Assembly: GCF_049445855.1 (NCBI RefSeq)
Contig: NZ_JBMSDV010000002.1
Coordinates: 372,001-436,000 of the forward strand
Reading direction: 5' to 3'
From: JAGOCV01 sp049445855
GTDB lineage: Bacteria; Pseudomonadota; Gammaproteobacteria; Burkholderiales; Burkholderiaceae_C
DNA length: 64,000 nt
Made by a program: the position numbers and the translations under genes. Under the pieces are notes generated by a model. It ran no database searches. It worked only from the letters and a program-made list of their open reading frames with translations, and was not told the origin of the DNA. Positions 1 through 8,012 of this stretch are shown in pieces. Positions within the stretch are counted from its first letter, which is position 1; the number at the start of each line of letters is the position of its first letter.

Positions 1-115
1 CCATCTGCGTGAACCGGTCCATCCGCAGGGATTCGACCAGGACCAATGCCCCGAAAACAATCCAGCCCGCTCCGCCAATGATGTCGGAGCGGGCAGTCTT
101 ACCACCCTCGCTCAT
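1..115 (-). CDS. TctB-like small membrane subunit, N-terminal fragment
   Basis: Only the first 38 codons are in the window; the gene runs off the left edge. It starts at the ATG at 115-113. The visible peptide has a short polar start (MSEGGKTARSDIIGG), then the beginning of a hydrophobic segment (GWIVFGALVLVES). It lies 40 bases downstream of a Bug/TctC receptor gene on the same strand. In tripartite tricarboxylate transporter operons that position is normally taken by TctB, the four-helix small subunit. The family call rests on context and the start of one membrane helix, so it is an inference. Confidence 0.55.
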   Translation of the reverse strand, partial: MSEGGKTARSDIIGGAGWIVFGALVLVESLRMDRFTQM

Positions 116-155
116 GTTCTTCGCTTTGCTCTGAGTTGTACTGCTGGTGCCTGCG

Positions 156-1163
156 TCAGGGCTTCGGGATACCGATGGTGTCGGGCGACACCTTGGCCTT
201 GCCGGCGGCCTGCTGCACCCACGCGTAGGACTGGATGGCCGGCATCACGAGCTTCTGCGCTTCGTCGCCGGACTGGCCGGCGAACATCGCGCCGCGGCTT
301 TCCGCATACTTCTTCAGCGCGTCGCCCTTGGCGATCTGCTCGGCCCAGATCTTGTTGAGCGTCTGCGTCACTTCGGCGGGAACACCCTTCGGAACGAACA
401 GGCCGAAGTAGTTGATCGGGTCCTTGAAGCCGGGCACGAACTGCGACAGCGGCGGGATGGTGCCATAGCCTTCGATGGTCAGCGGCTTGTCGCTCACCAC
501 GGCCAGCGGACGGATCTTCTTGGCGCGGATCATGTCGGTCTGCTCAGCGGCCAGCTGCGTGGTGACCTGCGTTTCGCCTGACAGCGTGGACACCACGGCG
601 GGGTTGCCGCCGTCATAGGTGACGTGCTTGTAGCTCGTGCCGGTTGCGCGTGCGATGGCCTCGATGGCGGAGTGGCCGCTCGAATTCACACCCGCAGTGG
701 CGACGCTGATGGTGCCCGGCTTGGCCTTCATGGCGTCGAGCAGTTCGGTCATCGTCTTGTAGGGCGTGTCGGCGTTCACACCGACCACCGAGACGTGCGC
801 CACGGTGAGGTAGAGGTTCCAGTCGCTGATGGACGTGTCCAGCATGCCGAGCACCTTGTAGGTGCCCAGGTCCTTGGCCGCGCCAGCGGTCCAGGTGTAG
901 CCGTCTTTCGGCGCTTCCACGGCGTTCTTGGTGCCGACCGAGCCGGACGCACCGGGCTGGTTCATCACCACGACCTTCTGGCCCAGGTGCTTCTCCACCT
1001 CGGCAGCGGCCACACGGGTGACCTGGTCGGTGGAGCCGCCTGCGGCCCAGGGCACGATCAAGGTGATCGGGCGGGTGGGTTTCCACTGGGCGAAAGCGCC
1101 GGTAGCGGCGACGGAAAGCAGGGCCGCAGTCAGCAGACCGCGAACTTTGAAAGCATGAGTCAT
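156..1163 (-). CDS. Tripartite tricarboxylate transporter receptor (Bug/TctC family)
   Basis: A 335-residue periplasmic solute receptor. Residues 1-25 form a Sec signal peptide ending AFA-Q. The mature start (WKPTRPITLIVPWAAGGSTD) carries the Bug hallmark of a beta strand and a glycine-rich loop that binds a carboxylate; NQPGASGSVG follows near residue 70. The length is normal for the family. Bug proteins hand organic acids such as citrate, carboxylates or aromatic acids to a TctAB permease, and the downstream TctB fragment agrees. The ligand cannot be read from sequence. A TetR gene lies just upstream on the same strand, with a perfect inverted repeat in between. Confidence 0.9.
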   Translation of the reverse strand: MTHAFKVRGLLTAALLSVAATGAFAQWKPTRPITLIVPWAAGGSTDQVTRVAAAEVEKHLGQKVVVMNQPGASGSVGTKNAVEAPKDGYTWTAGAAKDLGTYKVLGMLDTSISDWNLYLTVAHVSVVGVNADTPYKTMTELLDAMKAKPGTISVATAGVNSSGHSAIEAIARATGTSYKHVTYDGGNPAVVSTLSGETQVTTQLAAEQTDMIRAKKIRPLAVVSDKPLTIEGYGTIPPLSQFVPGFKDPINYFGLFVPKGVPAEVTQTLNKIWAEQIAKGDALKKYAESRGAMFAGQSGDEAQKLVMPAIQSYAWVQQAAGKAKVSPDTIGIPKP

Positions 1164-1181
1164 GGCGTTGTCTCCTCGTTT

Positions 1182-1201
1182 AATTCACTATCAAGTGAAT
1201 T
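1182..1201. promoter_or_regulatory. Palindrome before Bug gene, candidate TetR operator
   Basis: AATTCACT and AGTGAATT are perfect 8-base arms around ATCA. The site lies 18 bases upstream of the Bug start codon. The 9-mer TTAATTCAC at 1180-1188 recurs inverted at 1927-1935, in front of the TetR gene itself. Sharing between the two promoter regions is what a local TetR repressor would give. Binding is inferred. Confidence 0.5.
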
Positions 1202-1241
1202 CTGCGGGGACTGCCGCCTGTGGGTCAATGCGCGCCGGCGC

Positions 1242-1892
1242 TCAGCTTCTCAGGACATACCCTAGGATCACGTCGCACATGTGCGAGAGGCGCTCGTGTC
1301 TCGCCTTGGGTGTCATCAGGTCGCGGCCGAAGATGGCCGAGAGCGTGTAGTTGTTGGACAGGTAGAAGTACGCCATGCCGGCGATGGATACGTACAGCTG
1401 CAGCGCGTCGATGCCGCCGCGGAAAAGGCCTTCGGCGCGCCCGCGTTCGAGGATCTCGGCCAGTGTCTCGATGAGCGGCGAATTCATTTCCCTGGCGCGC
1501 GACGAGCGAACGACATGGCGGCCCTGGTGCAGGTTCTCGCTGTTGAGCAGGGTGAGGAACTCGGGGTTGGCGAGGTAATAGTCCCACGTGAATTCGGTGA
1601 GCCGGCGGATGGCCTGGGCGGGCGCCATGTCGCGCAGGTGCAGTTGCGCTTCGGCCTCGCGGATGTGGCGGTACGCATGTTCCAGCACGGCAAGGAACAG
1701 GTCGTCCTTGCTGCTGAAGTAATAGTAGATCAGCCGCTTGTTCACCTCGGCGCGCTCGGCGATGCGGTCCACACGGGCGCCGGCCAGGCCGTAGCGGGCG
1801 AACTCGTCGCGCGCGGCGAGCAGGATCGCGGCCTGCGAGCGGTCTGCATCGCGGCCACGAGGTTCCGGCTGGGGTGTTTTCTTGGGGGCCAT
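1242..1892 (-). CDS. TetR/AcrR family transcriptional regulator
   Basis: A 216-residue one-component regulator. The N-terminal helix-turn-helix (about residues 15-65) reads AAILLAARDEFARYGLAGA, then VDRIAERAEVNKRLIYYYF, the classic TetR recognition-helix pattern ending in YYYF. The C-terminal helical part is the ligand and dimer domain. It starts at the ATG at 1892. It is divergent from the acetolactate-synthase-like gene (start 2012) and upstream of the Bug receptor on its own strand, so it probably controls one or both. The TTAATTCAC motif occurs in both neighbouring promoter regions. Confidence 0.88.
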   Translation of the reverse strand: MAPKKTPQPEPRGRDADRSQAAILLAARDEFARYGLAGARVDRIAERAEVNKRLIYYYFSSKDDLFLAVLEHAYRHIREAEAQLHLRDMAPAQAIRRLTEFTWDYYLANPEFLTLLNSENLHQGRHVVRSSRAREMNSPLIETLAEILERGRAEGLFRGGIDALQLYVSIAGMAYFYLSNNYTLSAIFGRDLMTPKARHERLSHMCDVILGYVLRS

Positions 1893-1926
1893 CGTGGGAT
1901 CTTGTTGCGCTGAAGTTAACTGTTTG

Positions 1927-1935
1927 GTGAATTAA
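1927..1935. promoter_or_regulatory. Second copy of the TTAATTCAC half-site
   Basis: GTGAATTAA, the reverse complement of 1180-1188, lies between the divergent TetR and TPP-enzyme genes. It is a candidate autoregulatory half-site; its partner arm is imperfect. Confidence 0.35.
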
Positions 1936-2011
1936 TACAAGCGGGACGACCCGCAGGGCAGGATCATCGGCGCAATCTGCAGATAATGAATCAACTCCGT
2001 ACTCGTGCATC

Positions 2012-3706
2012 ATGACTCAACAACTCGCGGGCCATCTGCTGGTCGAATGTATTGCAGCCCAGGGCGTGACCCATGCATTCGGCGTGCCGGGCGAAAGCTT
2101 CCTCAGCGTGCTCGACGGCTTTCATTCGTACGCCGACCGCATCCGCTTCATCACGTGCAGGCAAGAGGGCGGGGCGGCCTTCATGGCAGAGGCCGTCGGC
2201 AAGCTCACGGGCCGGCCGGGCGTCTGCTTCGTGACGCGCGGCCCCGGTGCGACCAATGCGTCCATTGGCATCCACACCGCGTGGCAGGACTCCACGCCCC
2301 TGGTGCTGTTCGTGGGCGATGTGGCCAGCGACACGCGCGATCGTGAAGCCTTCCAGGAAGTGGACTTCGCCGCGTTCTTCGGCCCTTCCACCAAGGGCAT
2401 GGCCAAGCGCGTGGAACGCATCGACGATGCCCGCCGCATCCCCGAGTACGTGGCGCGCGCCTTCGCAACGGCGATGAACGGACGCCCCGGCCCGGTGGTG
2501 GTCGTGCTGCCCGAAGACATGCTCACGCAGCCGGTGGACGTCGAACCGATGCCGCGCATCGACGCCGTGCAGGCCTGGAGCGATCCGGGCTCGCTGCGCA
2601 GCCTGCGCGCGATGCTTCTCGCTTCGCAGCGCCCCATCGTCATCGCTGGCGGTGGCGGCTGGACGCCGCAGGCCGCGCAGGCGCTGCAGCGCTTTGCAGA
2701 GAACTGGCAGTTGCCGGTTGCCAATGCCTTCCGGTTCCAGGACACGTTCGACAACCACCATCCGCTGTATGCGGGCGACGTGGGTATCGGCATCAATCCG
2801 CGGCTTGCGCAGCGCATCAAGGACAGCGACCTTGTCATCGCGCTCGGCCCGCGGCTTGGCGAGATGACCACGGGCGGCTATACGTTGCTCGAAGCGCCTC
2901 GACCGAAGCAGAAGCTCGTGCACGTGCATGCGGGCGCGGAAGAACTCGGTCGCGTGTACCAGGCCGATCTCGCGATCCATGCGACGATGAATGCGGCTGC
3001 GCGTTCGCTCGAAGTGCTGACAGCGCCGCCGTCCGTGCCCTGGGCCGACTGGGCCGCGCAGGTCCATGCCGATTACGAGGCGAACCTGGTGCCGCAACCG
3101 CTGCCGGGCGACATCGACATGCCCGCCATCGTCGCTGTTTTGCAGAGGCACCTGCCGCAGGATGCCGTGCTCACCAACGGCGCAGGCAACTTCGCGAGCT
3201 GGATCCACCGCTTCTTCAGGCATCACGGGCTCGCGAAAGGGTTGAAGACGCAGCTTGCTCCGACCTCCGGAGCGATGGGTTACGGCGTGCCTGCCGCGAT
3301 CGGCGCGTCCATCGCAACAGGTCGCACGGCCTTCACGATTGCAGGGGACGGTGATTTCCTCATGAACGGGCAGGAGCTCGCGACGGCTGTTCAGCACGGT
3401 GGAAAGAGCATCGTGCTGCTGCTCAACAACGGCATGTACGGCACCATCCGCATGCATCAGGAGCGCGAGTATCCGGAGCGCATCAGCGCAACGCACCTGC
3501 AGAACCCGGATTTCGCGGCGCTTGCACGTGCCTACGGTTACGACGGTGTGCGCATGACGCGCACTGAAGAATTCGAGCCGCTGCTGCTTGCCGCGCTCGC
3601 GCGCCCCAACGGCACGCTGATCGAGGCCGTGTTCGATCCGGAAGTGATCACCACGCGCGGCACGCTCAGCGCGATCCGCCAGGCGGCGCTCGACAAGCGG
3701 AAATGA
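2012..3706 (+). CDS. Acetolactate synthase-like thiamine diphosphate enzyme
   Basis: A 564-residue member of the acetohydroxyacid synthase/pyruvate oxidase superfamily. The N-terminal pyrimidine-binding domain has the catalytic glutamate in GVPGES (Glu28). A central Rossmann-like domain follows. The C-terminal domain has the ThDP motif GDGDF near residue 446, closing with LLNN about 25 residues later. It could make acetolactate or decarboxylate another 2-oxo acid. It stands alone, without a small regulatory subunit, and faces a TetR gene, which argues for a catabolic rather than a branched-chain biosynthetic role. No clear Shine-Dalgarno precedes the ATG. A strong terminator follows directly. 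Confidence 0.85.
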   Translation: MTQQLAGHLLVECIAAQGVTHAFGVPGESFLSVLDGFHSYADRIRFITCRQEGGAAFMAEAVGKLTGRPGVCFVTRGPGATNASIGIHTAWQDSTPLVLFVGDVASDTRDREAFQEVDFAAFFGPSTKGMAKRVERIDDARRIPEYVARAFATAMNGRPGPVVVVLPEDMLTQPVDVEPMPRIDAVQAWSDPGSLRSLRAMLLASQRPIVIAGGGGWTPQAAQALQRFAENWQLPVANAFRFQDTFDNHHPLYAGDVGIGINPRLAQRIKDSDLVIALGPRLGEMTTGGYTLLEAPRPKQKLVHVHAGAEELGRVYQADLAIHATMNAAARSLEVLTAPPSVPWADWAAQVHADYEANLVPQPLPGDIDMPAIVAVLQRHLPQDAVLTNGAGNFASWIHRFFRHHGLAKGLKTQLAPTSGAMGYGVPAAIGASIATGRTAFTIAGDGDFLMNGQELATAVQHGGKSIVLLLNNGMYGTIRMHQEREYPERISATHLQNPDFAALARAYGYDGVRMTRTEEFEPLLLAALARPNGTLIEAVFDPEVITTRGTLSAIRQAALDKRK

Positions 3707-3707
3707 A

Positions 3708-3732
3708 AAAGGCCGGCATGGAGCCGGCCTTT
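3708..3732. terminator. Bidirectional intrinsic terminator
   Basis: AAAGGCCGGC and GCCGGCCTTT form a perfect 10-base stem around ATGGA, flanked by A and T runs. It begins two bases after the stop of the TPP enzyme and also serves the convergent SWIB gene. Confidence 0.85.
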
Positions 3733-3766
3733 GATTTCGCGAGGTACCGGGGTACCGGAACGCGAA

Positions 3767-4219
3767 TTACTTGACGTGCTTGCCGATCAGGCCAGCCATC
3801 TCGAACATCGAGACCTGTGCCTTGCCGAAGACTTCCTTCAGCTTTGCGTCGGCGTTCACGAGGCGCTTGTTGGCCTTGTCTTGCAGACCGTTCTTCTTGA
3901 TGTACGTCCACAGCTTGCTGACCACTTCGGTGCGGGGCAGCGGAGCCGAGCCGACTACTGCGGCCAGTGCCGGGCTGGGGGTCAGCGGCTTCATGAATGC
4001 AGCGTTGGGGGTGCGCTTCTTCTTGGGAGCAGCAGCCTTCTTCGCCGGAGCCTTCTTGGCGGGAGCAGCCTTCTTCGCCGGCGCGGCCTTCTTTGCAGGA
4101 GCCTTCTTCGCCGGAGCGGCCTTCTTCGCCGGAGCCTTCTTGGCGGGAGCAGCCTTCTTCGCCGGTGCAGCCTTCTTGGCAGCGGGTTTCTTCGCTGCAG
4201 CTTTCTTCGCAGTTGCCAT
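3767..4219 (-). CDS. Histone H1-like Lys/Ala/Pro tail fused to SWIB domain
   Basis: A 150-residue basic protein. Residues 1-72 are a low-complexity tail of AKKA and PAKK units like the C-terminal tail of histone H1. Residues about 73-150 form a SWIB/MDM2-like domain (TPNAAFMKPLTPSPAL, then WTYIKKNGLQDK). Such proteins occur in Burkholderiales and Chlamydiae and are thought to bind DNA non-specifically and compact the nucleoid. The start is the ATG at 4219, not a longer upstream frame, because AGAAGGA lies about 8 bases before it and the lysine tail begins there. The gene is monocistronic and converges on the TPP-enzyme terminator. Confidence 0.87.
   Translation of the reverse strand: MATAKKAAAKKPAAKKAAPAKKAAPAKKAPAKKAAPAKKAPAKKAAPAKKAAPAKKAPAKKAAAPKKKRTPNAAFMKPLTPSPALAAVVGSAPLPRTEVVSKLWTYIKKNGLQDKANKRLVNADAKLKEVFGKAQVSMFEMAGLIGKHVK
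4020..4207. repeat. Coding tandem repeats in the histone-like tail
   Basis: Imperfect repeats of about 15-18 bases (for example GCCTTCTTCGCCGGAGC) encode the alternating PAKKA units. Such arrays change copy number by slippage, so tail length may vary between strains. Confidence 0.7.
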
Positions 4220-4551
4220 GGTTGAATTTCCTTCTAGAAGTTGATTGATCACCAGCGAAATACTGCTTCTCTCCACTGGCAGTGCGGATGCTATAGGAGA
4301 AAAAACGCGTTTCCAAGCGGAAAACGCAATTTTTCACTCTGTCGTGTTGTTTTTTTCGCGTTCGTTTCAACGTGTTTTTCCCTCTGAAAACGCGCGGGAA
4401 GCCGGTACCGCGTGGTGCCTTGCGCGTTGCCTGCCATGAGGCATGTACGCATCCTGTGTGTCGCAGTGGGTCGCAGGTGTTCATCCGGCGTGGGAGCTAT
4501 CGTCATCAACATCGCGCCACGACACGGAAATCCGGCGCGCGAAGAGTGCAC
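4220..4551. other. 332-bp gene-free gap upstream of the SWIB gene
   Basis: No convincing gene. The part from 4290 to 4400 is A/T-rich with A- and T-tracts and repeated AAAACGC/GCGTTTT words. On the minus strand, TTGGAA (4316-4311) and TATAGC (4295-4290) are 15 bases apart and could be a weak promoter for the SWIB gene. Confidence 0.35.
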
Positions 4552-5481
4552 TCAGTGACGGGTGGGCAACGTGGCGAGCACCACGCCAGCGAGCGCAGCA
4601 GCGAACGCCAGGCCCTGCAGCAGCGACAGGCTCTCGCCCAGGGCGATGACGCCGACAAGCGCCGCACTGACCGGCAGCATGACCGTGAACACACCCGCCT
4701 GCGATGCCGGTACCGCACGCAGACCTGTCATCCAGAGCCAGGCCGTCCAGACGCTGGCGGCAAGCCCATAGAACACGAGCAGCACCCAGATGCTCACGTG
4801 CACCGAATGGAAGTCGAAGTGCCAGGCTGCGTAGGCACCCAGAGGCGTCATGAGCACCAGGCCCCAGAGGTTGATGATGGACGTGATGCGCTTGGGGCCG
4901 AGCACGCCGGTGAGCTTCTTCGCGATGACGGCATAGATGGCTTCGCAGGCCACGGCTGCAAAGATCAGCAGGTTGCCCAGCCATGATGTGCTGTCGCCAG
5001 GCGCTGCATCGTGCTGCGGCTTCGCCAGGCCGAGCAACCCGATGCCGACGACCGCACAGACGATGGCCGCCCAGATGCGCAGGCCGATGCGTTCACGCAG
5101 CAGCAGCCAGCTCAGCACCGCCACCACGGCAGGCATGGATGCCATGATCACGCCTGCCGATACCGCTGACGTCATGCTCACGCCGAACAGCATGAAGATG
5201 GAGAAGAGGAAGTTGCCGAACAACGATTCGAGGAAGAGCAGTTTGCGCACGCCGGGTGAAAGCGGTGGCTCGCCAGCCGGCTTCGGCAACCAGCGCACCA
5301 TGGCGATGGCACCGATGCCGAAGCGCAGCCATGCGAGCAGGAAGATCGGGAAAGCCAGCGCCAGTGGCTTGGACAGTGCGACGTAGCTGCCGACCAGCGA
5401 CATGCTCAACGCGAGGCATCCATAGGCGAGCAGTCGGCGGGGATGTGCGGATGTCCCGTCAGGAGCAGGCGAGGGATTCAC
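4552..5481 (-). CDS. EamA/DMT-superfamily transporter
   Basis: A 309-residue integral membrane protein with about ten hydrophobic helices in two repeats, the EamA (RhaT/YdcZ-like) layout. Visible segments include LLAYGCLALSMSLVGSYVAL at the start and ASVWTAWLWMTGLRAVPASQ near residue 240, a typical second-EamA motif. The family exports amino acids or other metabolites; the substrate is unknown. The start is GTG at 5481, with no good Shine-Dalgarno. It is divergent from the gene at 5517, leaving only 35 bases between start codons. Confidence 0.85.
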   Translation of the reverse strand: MNPSPAPDGTSAHPRRLLAYGCLALSMSLVGSYVALSKPLALAFPIFLLAWLRFGIGAIAMVRWLPKPAGEPPLSPGVRKLLFLESLFGNFLFSIFMLFGVSMTSAVSAGVIMASMPAVVAVLSWLLLRERIGLRIWAAIVCAVVGIGLLGLAKPQHDAAPGDSTSWLGNLLIFAAVACEAIYAVIAKKLTGVLGPKRITSIINLWGLVLMTPLGAYAAWHFDFHSVHVSIWVLLVFYGLAASVWTAWLWMTGLRAVPASQAGVFTVMLPVSAALVGVIALGESLSLLQGLAFAAALAGVVLATLPTRH

Positions 5482-5516
5482 TAGACTCGGTGCAGAAATT
5501 TCTCGAAGAACCGATC

Positions 5517-5930
5517 ATGCCTGAAGCCCCCCTTGAAGCAGCCGCTGCCCGCCGTCATGTCTTCGTCTATGGAACGCTGCGCCGCGGCGATGACAACGAC
5601 ATCAACCGCTTGAAGCCCGCGCCTGTTTTCATCGGTATGGGGCGCATTGGCGGAACGATGTACCACTTGGGGCGCTATCCCGGCGTGACATTGGGTGGAC
5701 AGGGCTTTGTGGAGGGTGAGGTGTATGCGGTGACGCCAGAACTCGAGCGCGTGCTCGACGAGATCGAGGAGCTGTACCCGCAACAGACCAACGAGTACTT
5801 CAAGCGCGACATCGATGTTGAGGTAGGTGGCGTGTCCGTCGCCTGCTTCGTCTATGAGATCAATCCGGACCGTGTGGACGGAAGGCCGGTCATTCCGGGT
5901 GGCGACTGGGTGCGCGACCGTTATCTTTGA
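5517..5930 (+). CDS. Gamma-glutamylcyclotransferase-like (AIG2/GGCT) protein
   Basis: A 137-residue cytoplasmic protein of the GGCT fold. The hallmark FVYGTLRRG is at residues 16-24, followed by GTMYHLGRYPG and the acidic stretch VLDEIEELYP, where the catalytic glutamate lies. Relatives release 5-oxoproline from gamma-glutamyl peptides or amines; many bacterial members have no known substrate. The ATG at 5517 was chosen because homology starts directly after it; a longer frame upstream would overlap the divergent EamA gene. A weak GAAGAA precedes it. Confidence 0.82.
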   Translation: MPEAPLEAAAARRHVFVYGTLRRGDDNDINRLKPAPVFIGMGRIGGTMYHLGRYPGVTLGGQGFVEGEVYAVTPELERVLDEIEELYPQQTNEYFKRDIDVEVGGVSVACFVYEINPDRVDGRPVIPGGDWVRDRYL

Positions 5931-6006
5931 GGCGATCCCATCCTGCATTTCACAGGCGTCAGGCCCATTCCGTAATGCGGAAGGGCGCAATGCTGCGCCG
6001 CGCCAT

Positions 6007-6047
6007 TTTTTCTCAATGCAAGAAAAATCATTTCATGATGAGAAAAA
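6007..6047. promoter_or_regulatory. A/T-rich inverted repeat upstream of aceA
   Basis: TTTTTCTCA (6007-6015) and TGAGAAAAA (6039-6047) are perfect 9-base arms 23 bases apart, in an unusually A/T-rich stretch. A nested pair TTTTTCT/AGAAAAA lies at 6007-6027. It could be a regulator site or curved DNA. Confidence 0.3.
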
Positions 6048-6084
6048 TAAAAATAGATCATTGATTTAATTGGATTTATTTTTA

Positions 6085-6127
6085 GTCTTTTATAAGACAT
6101 AAGAGCTTCGCAGGTCTTCTATAAGAC
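6085..6127. promoter_or_regulatory. Two copies of GTCTTyTATAAGAC before aceA
   Basis: GTCTTTTATAAGAC (6085-6098) and GTCTTCTATAAGAC (6114-6127) differ at one base and share perfect GTCTT/AAGAC arms. They start 29 bases apart, close to three helical turns, and end 67 bases before the aceA ATG. This spacing suits a repressor or activator bound on one face of the DNA. I do not name the regulator. Confidence 0.6.
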
Positions 6128-6194
6128 TTAAAGTTTCTCCAGAGCGTTGCATTCGGCGACGCACCCGGTGCCCCCTCAACTTCTGGAGAAAATC

Positions 6195-7520
<1,326 letters not shown>

Positions 7521-7571
7521 ACGCGCGGCGCGGGTTGCGTGATCTGTTTCACGGAATTTCCCTGTCCCGCA

Positions 7572-7596
7572 AGCCCGGCTCCGGCCGGGCTTTTTT
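7572..7596 (+). terminator. Intrinsic terminator of aceA
   Basis: AGCCCGGC and GCCGGGCT form a perfect 8-base stem around TCCG, followed by further T residues (7592-7596). It lies 51 bases after the aceA stop codon. Confidence 0.9.
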
Positions 7597-7647
7597 ATTC
7601 GCGCGTTTAAGCGTAAAGTGAACGGGCCCCCCATAACGGAGAGAGCC

Positions 7648-7827
7648 ATGAGCGAGGGAACCACAGCATTCATGCACAAGTCCTGCCCCGACTGCAACGG
7701 CAGTGGCGAGCTGCGCATCGACAGCGAGAACATCAACGAGAACTTCGAAGTCGAGAAGCAGACCGTCATCACCCAGTGCCCGGCCTGTCAGGGCCTCGGT
7801 TTCGTCGACGGGCCTGCGGCAAGGTAG
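7648..7827 (+). CDS. Small DnaJ-type zinc-finger protein
   Basis: A 59-residue protein with two CxxCxGxG motifs, CPDCNGSG (residues 13-20) and CPACQGLG (about 44-51), separated by an acidic linker. This is the zinc-binding unit of the DnaJ cysteine-rich domain standing alone, so it probably binds one zinc ion; its role is unknown. The ATG at 7648 follows CGGAGAGAG; the in-frame ATG at 7618 lacks a ribosome site. It sits between the aceA terminator and the thrS leader, probably as a single-gene unit. Confidence 0.75.
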   Translation: MSEGTTAFMHKSCPDCNGSGELRIDSENINENFEVEKQTVITQCPACQGLGFVDGPAAR

Positions 7828-7885
7828 AATCCGTCGGCACCCGCGCACGCGGGCCATCTGCAAGAGCGAGAAAGGCAATCCGGTT

Positions 7886-7936
7886 ATGACACCGCGAACT
7901 ACAGTGAATGTTTTCACCGGCCCTCTGGGTCAGTAG
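7886..7936 (+). CDS. Candidate thrS leader peptide (16 aa)
   Basis: The short frame reads MTPRTTVNVFTGPLGQ and has four threonine codons (ACA, ACT, ACA, ACC) in 16. AAAGG lies 10 bases before the ATG. A possible -10 (TAGAAT, 7825-7830) and a CCCGCG/CGCGGG hairpin (7840-7853) lie upstream. The stop codon falls inside the first of two terminator-like hairpins that precede thrS, the layout of ribosome-mediated attenuation. Translation is inferred. Confidence 0.55.
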   Translation: MTPRTTVNVFTGPLGQ

Positions 7937-7993
7937 CTGCGCGACCCGGTTTTTCTCCTCCACTCCAAAGCGCGGCCCTGACCGCGCTTTTTT
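7925..7993 (+). promoter_or_regulatory. Tandem terminator hairpins upstream of thrS (candidate attenuator)
   Basis: Hairpin 1 pairs CTGGGTC (7925-7931) with GACCCGG (7943-7949, one G-U) and is followed by five T. Hairpin 2 pairs AAAGCGCGG (7967-7975) with CCGCGCTTT (7982-7990) and runs into six T, ending 19 bases before the thrS ATG. GGTCAG (7928-7933) can instead pair perfectly with CTGACC (7978-7983), which would break hairpin 2. Mutually exclusive folds of this kind are typical of attenuators. Confidence 0.6.
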
Positions 7994-8012
7994 GTTTCCG
8001 GAAATATTCCCC

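Noticed and set aside
1991..3496. Long minus-strand open frame opposite the TPP enzyme
   Set aside because: The plus-strand product has full domain motifs; the minus-strand translation is arginine/histidine-rich with no family features, a typical shadow in high-G+C DNA.
3742..3760. Two GGTACC words in a row between two convergent genes
   Set aside because: Too short and uninformative; they coincide with the end of the terminator region and suggest no function.
4020..4207. Regularly spaced short repeats resembling a repeat array
   Set aside because: They are in frame and encode the alternating PAKKA tail of the SWIB protein; there are no unique spacers, so this is not a CRISPR array.
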